A stretch of 5,192 nucleotides of DNA from Alphaproteobacteria bacterium. GTDB taxonomy: Bacteria; Pseudomonadota; Alphaproteobacteria; UBA8366. Where the stretch lies: NCBI GenBank assembly GCA_030743445.1, contig JASLSL010000011.1, positions 1 to 5,192 on the forward strand, in the 5' to 3' direction. Below, piece after piece: positions 1-5,192 of the stretch (its first letter is position 1; every line of letters starts with the position of its first letter). The notes beneath the pieces were generated by a model. The model had not been told where the DNA came from. It did no database searches and saw only the letters and a list, made by a program, of their open reading frames with translations. Made by a program: the position numbers and the translations under genes.

Positions 1-1750
<1,750 letters not shown>

Positions 1751-1790
1751 GGCGGGCCTGAGCCGCGAGGCGGCCCTAGCCGGGGGGGCC
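1751..1790. other. GC-rich hairpin-forming stretch just after the acs stop
   Basis: Immediately after the TGA, the stretch can fold as GCCGC-GAG-GCGGC (1762-1774), or alternatively as GGGCC (1754-1758) with GGCCC (1772-1776). GGCCC can also pair with the GGGCC run ending at 1790. There is no T-tract, so this is not a standard intrinsic terminator. It may still pause polymerase or protect the acs mRNA 3' end. The call rests only on base pairing seen by eye. Confidence 0.3.
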
Positions 1791-1795
1791 TCATA

Positions 1796-1926
1796 CCCAC
1801 CGTCATTCCCGCGAAAGCGGGAATCCATGCCGGAGCATTTCATGCCGGCAGGCTGGTGCAGGGGTGCGGCTCCCAGGCATGGATTCCGGGTTCGCGCGTT
1901 GCGCGCCCCGGAATGACGTCGGTGGG
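1796..1926. repeat. Bimeric palindromic intergenic repeat (REP/MITE-like), about 131 bp
   Basis: Two hairpins are arranged as an overall inverted repeat. The left hairpin is ATTCCCGC-GAAA-GCGGGAAT (1805-1824), an 8-bp stem with a GNRA tetraloop. The right hairpin is ATTCCGGG (1883-1890) with CCCGGAAT (1907-1914), enclosing an inner CGCGC-GTT-GCGCG stem (1893-1905). The outer ends CGTCATTCC (1801-1809) and GGAATGACG (1910-1918) are perfect complements. The inner arms GGAATCCATGCC (1820-1831) and GGCATGGATTCC (1876-1887) are also perfectly complementary. The complementarity reaches CCCACC (1796-1801) and GGTGGG (1921-1926), with three extra bases on the right. From memory, CGTCATTCCCGCGAAAGCGGGAATCC-type palindromes are dispersed in many proteobacterial genomes. 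No coding capacity is seen, so it would depend on a transposase elsewhere if it is mobile. Confidence 0.75.
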
Positions 1927-2375
1927 GAGACGCAGCCATTTGATCCATCGCCCCCAAACTCGGCTTGACGCTTAGTTAACCCAACACGGCCGCGAAAACG
2001 CTCTGTCTTGAACCGAGTTTAGGGCCGATTCGGCCCGGGTTTTCGCCATTTCGGCGCCCGATCGCGATCGAAACGCCACGGCTTGACCCCGTGACCACAA
2101 TGGTAAAGCCCAGGAGTCGGTTTAATCACCCTTTGTTCTAATTTCGACCGTTCCGAGTCGCGTTACGGATTCCGCCCGACTCCCAAGGCCAAGTCGAAAA
2201 TGCTTTTGTTTTGTTCCCCTTAGCCCGACTCGGAGTGATTTTAGCCACACCTTGAATAGATTCATCCACAGATTTACCCCATTGCCCCGAAACCCAATCC
2301 GCCCGACAATCGCCGGGCCGACAATTGTCGGATCGGATTTGGCGCCGGATCGGAATCCGCACCGGGGCGAAGGTC
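1927..2375. promoter_or_regulatory. Long non-coding region upstream of the DUF488 gene, rich in GANTC sites
   Basis: No frame in these 450 bases reads as a recognisable protein, and the stretch is visibly poorer in GC than the flanking genes. It contains a GGGCCGA-T-TCGGCCC hairpin (2022-2036) followed by CGGGTTTTCG. A 9-bp inverted pair TCCGAGTCG (2152-2160) / CGACTCGGA (2226-2234) is also present. GANTC sites occur at 2027, 2114, 2155, 2168, 2178, 2227, 2259 and 2353. A near-consensus DnaA box TCATCCACA (2262-2270, one mismatch to TTATCCACA) lies at the right. TTGAC-like hexamers occur at 1965 and 2083, but neither has a good -10 at proper spacing, so no promoter is placed. Confidence 0.45.
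2318..2331. promoter_or_regulatory. 14-bp perfect palindrome upstream of the DUF488 gene, candidate operator
   Basis: CCGACAATTGTCGG is perfectly self-complementary and centred about 51 bases upstream of the ATG at 2376. The half-site CCGACAAT also occurs alone at 2303-2310, 15 bases earlier in the same orientation. CGGATCGGA follows twice (2329-2337 and 2346-2354), 17 bases apart. This layout would suit a dimeric repressor or activator, but no regulator is identified and binding is inferred. Confidence 0.35.
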
Positions 2376-2969
2376 ATGAACCCGTTGTTCACCATCGGCC
2401 ACTCGAACCACGCGATCGGGACGTTCCTCGGCCTGTTGGCCGGGCACGAGATCGCCATGGTCGCCGACGTGCGCTCGATCCCCTGGTCGCAGCGCTTCCC
2501 GTGGTTCCGCAAGGAACTCATTGCCTGGTCGCTGAAGGAGGCCAAGATCGGCTACGAGTTCCTCGGCGAGACCCTGGGCGGCCGGCCGAGAGACCTCGCC
2601 GACCTCGACCATGCGGCCGAGCGCTATGGCGTGATCGTCGGCCAGGCGTCGTTCCAGGGCGCCCTCGACGCCCTGGTGAAGGAGGCAGTCGACCACCGGG
2701 TGGCCATCATGTGCGCCGAGCGCGACCCGATCGACTGCCACCGGGCGATGCTGATCGCGCGCGCGCTGCGCGGCCGCGAGGGGGTCGAGATCCAGCATAT
2801 CCTGGCCGACGGCGCGCTTGAGCCCCACGGCGAGCTCGAATCCCGCATGGTCGAGAAGGCCAAATGCGCCCCGCCGCCGCTGCTCGACACCCCCGACATG
2901 CAAGAACGGGCGATCGAGGAGGCCTACCAACTCCTCGCCCACGGCCCGGGCTGGCGGCCGTCGGGATAG
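2376..2969 (+). CDS. DUF488 domain-containing protein (197 aa)
   Basis: This is a small cytoplasmic protein of the DUF488 family (Pfam PF04343); the biochemical role of the family is not settled. Family marks are: the N-terminal TIGHS at residues 6-10, after which the family typically begins; ADVRS at 30-34 followed by a PWS segment; LGGRP at 67-71; and the signature CAERDPIDCHR at 113-123, giving C113, E115, C121, H122 and R123. The Cys/His pattern suggests a catalytic thiol or a bound ligand, which is inference. The ATG at 2376 was chosen because it places TIGHS at the expected N-terminal position. The in-frame TTG at 2325 would add 17 residues with no family resemblance and would lie inside the palindrome at 2318-2331. 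The ribosome site is weak (GGGGCGAAGG just before the ATG). The gene stands alone between two non-coding regions, and its product does not obviously connect to acs or htpX. No signal peptide or membrane segment is seen. Confidence 0.9.
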   Translation: MNPLFTIGHSNHAIGTFLGLLAGHEIAMVADVRSIPWSQRFPWFRKELIAWSLKEAKIGYEFLGETLGGRPRDLADLDHAAERYGVIVGQASFQGALDALVKEAVDHRVAIMCAERDPIDCHRAMLIARALRGREGVEIQHILADGALEPHGELESRMVEKAKCAPPPLLDTPDMQERAIEEAYQLLAHGPGWRPSG

Positions 2970-3043
2970 CCGTAAACGGCTAACTAGGCGCGACGCCTAC
3001 TCTATTCGCAGTTAACAAGGCCTTATACCGAATTTCGCCTAGT
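2969..3043. repeat. Small hairpins and 8-bp inverted repeat after the DUF488 gene
   Basis: Directly at the stop is GCCGT-AA-ACGGC (2969-2980), followed by TAGGCG-CGA-CGCCTA (2985-2999). ACTAGGCG (2983-2990) is also perfectly complementary to CGCCTAGT (3036-3043), bounding a 61-base unit. There is no U-tract after any stem, so a role in 3'-end formation is possible but unproven. It could be a small dispersed palindromic element. Confidence 0.35.
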
Positions 3044-3063
3044 CCCCGGGGGATTTCGGCCGG

Positions 3064-3083
3064 TTCCGGCGAGATCGCCGGAA
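3064..3083. repeat. 20-nt near-perfect palindrome in the convergent spacer
   Basis: TTCCGGCGAGATCGCCGGAA has 9-bp arms around a two-base centre, folding as a strong stem with a four-base AGAT loop. It lies between the convergent DUF488 and DUF1674 genes, where a bidirectional transcription barrier could sit. Neither strand has a T-run after it, so an intrinsic terminator is not called. Confidence 0.4.
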
Positions 3084-3120
3084 GGCGATTGGACGACTTT
3101 GGCGATCCTGCCCGAGAAAT

Positions 3121-3164
3121 CATGCAAGCATGTTTTGATATCGCAACAACATATTTTGATGTCG
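3121..3164. repeat. Palindrome plus 15-bp direct repeats at 21-bp spacing, AT-richer patch
   Basis: CATGC-AA-GCATG (3121-3132) is a perfect inverted repeat. It overlaps the first of two near-identical 15-mers: CATGTTTTGATATCG (3129-3143) and CATATTTTGATGTCG (3150-3164). These share 13 of 15 bases and lie exactly 21 bases apart, close to two helical turns. The patch from about 3120 to 3215 is clearly poorer in GC than everything around it. The geometry suggests protein binding on one DNA face, but no binding factor or target gene is evident. Confidence 0.45.
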
Positions 3165-3219
3165 AAACGAACTTCGTTCGATTCGTCGCTCGATGAAAGA
3201 GAAATCCGAAAGGGAATCC

Positions 3220-3257
3220 CCGGCGACCGCCGGCGACTGCCGGCCGGCGAACGCCGG
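3220..3257. repeat. Short CCGGCGANNG tandem array abutting the DUF1674 stop codon
   Basis: Units read CCGGCGACCG (3220-3229), CCGGCGACTG (3230-3239), CCGG (3240-3243), CCGGCGAACG (3244-3253) and CCGG (3254-3257). They directly precede the TGA of the minus-strand gene (plus-strand TCA 3258-3260). The units form hairpins such as CCGGCG-AA-CGCCGG (3244-3257). On the minus strand these fold just after the stop and are followed by a T-rich stretch with no true T-tract, so this may act as a weak 3' end for DUF1674. Confidence 0.5.
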
Positions 3258-3440
3258 TCAGAAGTCGATGGCGCGGCCGCCCCTCTCCCAGTCGCCGTAG
3301 CGCGTCGGCTCCAGCCCCTTGGGCCCACCGACCTCGGTCGGTCTTCCGTTAGGGGCTTCCGCGGGGTCCGCATCCGGATCGGTGGGCTCGGCCGACGCTC
3401 CGCCGAGCCGCCGCCGCAACCATTCGATCAAGCCGGCCAT
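3258..3440 (-). CDS. DUF1674 / SDHAF4-like small protein (60 aa)
   Basis: The C-terminus EVGGPKGLEPTRYGDWERGG followed by RAIDF is the hallmark of the DUF1674 family, whose eukaryotic members (SDHAF4/Sdh8) bind the flavinated succinate dehydrogenase subunit SdhA during complex II assembly. A similar role in the bacterium is inference from the family, and no sdh gene is in view. The conserved motif is fully at the C-terminus, as in the family. The N-terminus (MAGLIEWLRRRLGG) is a short amphipathic basic segment followed by an acidic, proline-rich linker. The ATG at 3440 was chosen because it keeps the gene off the htpX promoter. An in-frame ATG at 3518 would give 86 aa but would overlap that promoter and adds a segment with no family resemblance. 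Neither start has a convincing ribosome site, so the start is uncertain. The gene is divergent from htpX and convergent with the DUF488 gene. From memory, DUF1674 genes often neighbour htpX or rsmB in alphaproteobacteria. Confidence 0.88.
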   Translation of the reverse strand: MAGLIEWLRRRLGGASAEPTDPDADPAEAPNGRPTEVGGPKGLEPTRYGDWERGGRAIDF

Positions 3441-3484
3441 ACCCGATGATCGCCGCTCCGGCGCTCCCGGGCAACCCTTCTCGC

Positions 3485-3512
3485 CTTGATCGATCCGTGG
3501 CGGACGCCATCT
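3485..3512 (+). promoter_or_regulatory. Candidate RpoH (sigma-32) heat-shock promoter for htpX
   Basis: CTTGAT (3485-3490) matches the sigma-32 -35 core CTTGAA with one difference and is preceded by a TTCTCGC stretch resembling the extended -35. After a 14-base spacer, CGCCATCT (3505-3512) matches the -10 consensus CCCCATNT with one mismatch. Transcription would start near 3519-3520, giving a leader of about 22 bases that contains the htpX ribosome site. htpX is a known RpoH target in E. coli, so the assignment fits biologically. It has not been tested here. Confidence 0.6.
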
Positions 3513-3528
3513 ATCCATTGGGTAGTAT

Positions 3529-3532
3529 GGAG
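3529..3532 (+). promoter_or_regulatory. Ribosome binding site deciding the htpX start
   Basis: GGAG lies 9 bases before the ATG at 3542. It overlaps the alternative in-frame ATG at 3527, which therefore cannot use it. Together with the promoter at 3485-3512 this favours 3542 over the in-frame ATGs at 3446 and 3527. Confidence 0.6.
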
Positions 3533-3541
3533 TTTGGCGGC

Positions 3542-4417
3542 ATGAGCATCTTTCGCACCGGCGTGCTGTTGGCGGGCCTAACCGCGTTGTTCCTCGTCGT
3601 CGGCTATCTGATCGGCGGCGAGGCCGGCATGTTGATCGCGCTCGGCTTCGCGGTGATGACCAACATGTTCGCCTATTTCAGCGGCGACAAGGTGGTGCTG
3701 CGGATGTACGGCGCGCGCCAGGTCGACCGCGAATCGGCCTCCGGCTACTACGGCATCGTCGAGCAGCTCGCCGCCAAGGCGGACCTGCCGATGCCCCGGG
3801 TCTACATCATCGAGAACGACCAGCCGAACGCGTTTGCGACCGGGCGCAACCCGGCGCACGCCAGCGTCGCAGCGACCACGGGGCTGCTCGCGCGCCTCGA
3901 CTACGAGGAGATCGCGGGCGTGATGGCGCACGAGCTCGCCCATGTCCGCAACCGCGACACCCTGACCATGACGATCACCGCGACCGTCGCCGGCGCCATT
4001 TCGATGATCGCCAACATGGCGATGTTCGCCAGCATATTCGGCGGCGGCAACCGCAACAACCCGCTGGGGTTCGTCGGGGTGGTGCTGGTGGCGCTGCTGG
4101 CGCCGATGGCGGCGATGCTGGTGCAGATGGCGATCAGCCGGACCCGCGAGTACGCCGCCGACCGCGCCGGGGCCGAGATCTGCGGCCACCCGCTGTGGCT
4201 CGCTCGGGCGCTGGGCAAGCTCGAGCGCGGCGCGGCGTCGATCGACAACACGGCAGCGGAGAGGAACCCGGCGACGGCGCACCTCTTCATCGTCAACCCG
4301 CTGCACGCCCAGGCGATCGACGGGCTGTTCTCGACCCACCCAAAGATGGCGGAGCGCATCCGGCGCCTCCGCGAGATGGCAGGCGAGACCGGTCGCTCCG
4401 CCGGCCCCTGGGGCTGA
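3542..4417 (+). CDS. htpX: Protease HtpX, membrane-bound zinc metalloprotease (291 aa)
   Basis: M48-family integral membrane metalloprotease of the cytoplasmic membrane. In E. coli HtpX degrades misfolded membrane proteins alongside FtsH. Four hydrophobic segments are visible: residues about 5-24, 27-45, 147-167 and 178-198. The zinc site is HELAH at 130-134 (codons 3929-3943, His130, Glu131, His134), and the third ligand is Glu203 in SRTREYAADRAG. The C-terminal NPLHAQAIDGLFSTHPKMAERI block with FSTHP is typical of the family. The length of 291 aa matches full-length HtpX, so the gene looks intact. The start at 3542 gives MSIFRTGVLLAGLTALF, which aligns with the usual HtpX N-terminus. A sigma-32-like promoter and a GGAG site lie just upstream. 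Downstream, a lipoprotein gene and rsmB follow on the same strand. A GCCCC-T-GGGGC inverted repeat (4404-4414) abuts the stop but lacks a T-tract. Confidence 0.97.
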   Translation: MSIFRTGVLLAGLTALFLVVGYLIGGEAGMLIALGFAVMTNMFAYFSGDKVVLRMYGARQVDRESASGYYGIVEQLAAKADLPMPRVYIIENDQPNAFATGRNPAHASVAATTGLLARLDYEEIAGVMAHELAHVRNRDTLTMTITATVAGAISMIANMAMFASIFGGGNRNNPLGFVGVVLVALLAPMAAMLVQMAISRTREYAADRAGAEICGHPLWLARALGKLERGAASIDNTAAERNPATAHLFIVNPLHAQAIDGLFSTHPKMAERIRRLREMAGETGRSAGPWG

Positions 4418-4529
4418 CCGAGGGGGGTAATCCCAAAGCCCCTGGGCAATGTGACAGCCGACACTTCGCCGCTTCGGCATTCGGGGCATAATGGGGATGC
4501 ATTCACGGCAACCTCCCGAAGGGCTCGCT
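4418..4529. promoter_or_regulatory. htpX-lipoprotein spacer with a possible weak sigma-70 promoter
   Basis: This 112-base gap holds GCCC-CT-GGGC (4438-4447), a small hairpin without a T-run. It also has CATAAT (4487-4492), five of six matches to a -10 box. The best -35 partner, TTCGCC (4465-4470) at 16-base spacing, matches only three of six. Either a weak own promoter or read-through from htpX could drive the lipoprotein gene. Confidence 0.25.
4518..4523 (+). promoter_or_regulatory. Ribosome binding site deciding the lipoprotein start
   Basis: GAAGGG stands six bases before the ATG at 4530. This spacing is ideal, and it places the signal peptide at the extreme N-terminus. No comparable site precedes the ATG at 4491. 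Confidence 0.65.
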
Positions 4530-4994
4530 ATGCGGCGGATTTCGGCCTCGGCCTTCTACCTGACCTTCGCGCTGACCTTCCTGGCGCTGGTCATATCGGG
4601 CTGCCAGACCATGGCCCTATCGGTCGGACCGAAGAAGGTCGACCTCTCGGGGCTCGAGCCCCACGTCGCCCGGATGAGCGCCTTCATCGACGGCCAGATC
4701 CGAGGCGGCGGTGCGATCAAGGCCGATTGGCCGGCCCGCCGCACGCTCGAATACATCCGCGAGGCCAAGCCCGACCTGATGGCGCCGTTCCTCGAATACG
4801 CCATGACCGTGGCGATGCGCGGCAAGAATTCCTCGGTGCTGATCTGCTCGGCCGATGGCAAGCATGCGCTGTTCGAGGACGCCGGGTGCAGCGCCCGGAT
4901 CGACGCGCCGATGTGGCGTTCGCCGCAGGCACAGCCCTGCCGATTCGTCCTCGACCTCGCGGTGACCTGCTCGATTCGCAAACGCCGGCGCTAG
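4530..4994 (+). CDS. Putative small lipoprotein of unknown function (154 aa)
   Basis: I do not recognise the family. The N-terminus MRRISASAFYLTFALTFLAL is a basic n-region and hydrophobic core leading to the lipobox VISGC, with the lipidated cysteine at residue 25. Position +2 is Gln rather than Asp, so by the E. coli rule it would go to the outer membrane. The mature part of about 130 residues has a helical-looking first half (GLEPHVARMSAFIDGQIRGG) and a second half with four cysteines (C106, C120, C137, C147), which could form two disulfides in the periplasm. It ends in a basic IRKRRR tail. The start at 4530 has a good ribosome site, GAAGGG (4518-4523), six bases upstream. The in-frame ATG at 4491 would put 13 polar residues ahead of the signal peptide and is rejected. 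It lies between htpX and rsmB, and a link to envelope quality control is only suggested by position. Confidence 0.8.
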   Translation: MRRISASAFYLTFALTFLALVISGCQTMALSVGPKKVDLSGLEPHVARMSAFIDGQIRGGGAIKADWPARRTLEYIREAKPDLMAPFLEYAMTVAMRGKNSSVLICSADGKHALFEDAGCSARIDAPMWRSPQAQPCRFVLDLAVTCSIRKRRR

Positions 4995-5052
4995 TCCTGG
5001 GTCTCCGTCTTCGCCTTGGCATAAGGCCCGCTTTCCCCTAAACCCCGGCCCC

Positions 5053-5192
5053 ATGACAGACGTTGCGACCGACGCGCGCTCGATCGCCCGCGAGCTGCTC
5101 GCCGCCGTGCTGCGCGAGGGCCGGTTGCTCGACGAGGCGCTGGCCGAGCACGGCGAGTTGGCGTCGCTGGAGCCGCGCGACCGGGGCTTCGT
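5053..5192 (+). CDS. rsmB: 16S rRNA (cytosine-967-C5)-methyltransferase RsmB, N-terminus only (3' truncated by window edge)
   Basis: Only 46 codons are in view: MTDVATDARSIARELLAAVL, then a GRLLDEAL segment and LASLEPRDRGF. This is the NusB-like RNA-binding domain that opens RsmB (Fmu/Sun), an S-adenosylmethionine-dependent enzyme that methylates C967 of 16S rRNA. The pattern of an ARxxA helix, GRxLDEAL and LxxRDRxF is typical of that domain. NusB itself shares the fold and is the main alternative. The LDEAL and LEPRDRGF wording, and the recalled alphaproteobacterial neighbourhood with htpX, favour RsmB. The start ATG at 5053 has no clear Shine-Dalgarno sequence. The gene lies 58 bases after the lipoprotein stop on the same strand, with no terminator between them, so co-transcription is likely. 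The catalytic domain lies beyond the window and cannot be judged. Confidence 0.85.
   Translation, partial: MTDVATDARSIARELLAAVLREGRLLDEALAEHGELASLEPRDRGF

Noticed and set aside
2022..2046. GGGCCGA-T-TCGGCCC plus CGGGTTTTCG as the acs intrinsic terminator
   Set aside because: It lies over 270 bases after the acs stop, the T-run is only four bases and is separated from the stem by CGGG.
1965..2111. TTGACG (1965) and TTGACC (2083) as sigma-70 promoters
   Set aside because: No -10-like hexamer stands 16-18 bases downstream of either one.
1801..3257. Repeats considered as a CRISPR array
   Set aside because: The repeats are either inverted or short tandem units. There are no regular spacers and no cas genes in the window.
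3099..3449. Possible 116-aa plus-strand gene beginning in the AT-rich patch
   Set aside because: It has no clear ribosome site, runs antisense through the well-supported DUF1674 gene and has no recognisable domain. Its first part only translates the direct repeats.
3446..3541. Upstream in-frame start giving HtpX 32 extra residues
   Set aside because: The extension does not resemble HtpX N-termini, and the ATG lies before the likely sigma-32 promoter. The GGAG site serves the ATG at 3542.
3578..4489. Long open frame (303 codons) on the minus strand across htpX
   Set aside because: Its product is rich in Arg, His, Ala and Val with no domain, and it is exactly antisense to a clear HtpX. It arises from high-GC codon use.

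Overview
This is a high-GC chromosomal window with the look of an alphaproteobacterium, probably Rhodospirillales-like. That assignment rests on gene content and base composition only. Reading left to right it holds: an AMP-forming acetyl-CoA synthetase cut at its 5' end (+, 1-1750); a 625-base non-coding stretch with a bimeric palindromic repeat and a dense run of GANTC sites; a DUF488-family gene (+, 2376-2969); a 288-base convergent spacer full of inverted and direct repeats; a small DUF1674 (SDHAF4-like) gene on the minus strand (3258-3440); the membrane zinc protease gene htpX on the plus strand (3542-4417); an unrecognised small lipoprotein gene (+, 4530-4994); and the first 46 codons of rsmB, the 16S rRNA m5C967 methyltransferase (+, 5053 to the window edge).

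The right half (DUF1674 / htpX / lipoprotein / rsmB) looks like a housekeeping neighbourhood. DUF1674 and htpX are divergently transcribed from a gap of about 100 bases. That gap holds a good match to an RpoH (sigma-32) heat-shock promoter aimed at htpX. The promoter also settles the htpX start: the upstream in-frame ATG at 3446 would lie ahead of the promoter, so the start at 3542 is preferred. The lipoprotein and rsmB follow htpX on the same strand with gaps of 112 and 58 bases and could be partly co-transcribed.

The left half joins acetate activation to an unrelated DUF488 gene across a long intergenic region. No CRISPR array, tRNA, rRNA, transposase or convincing U-tract terminator was seen. 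I found no multi-gene defence or biosynthetic system. The least explained signals are non-coding: the GANTC (CcrM-type) cluster with a near-consensus DnaA box upstream of the DUF488 gene, the 21-base-spaced direct repeats in the AT-richer part of the convergent spacer, and the unrecognised four-cysteine lipoprotein.
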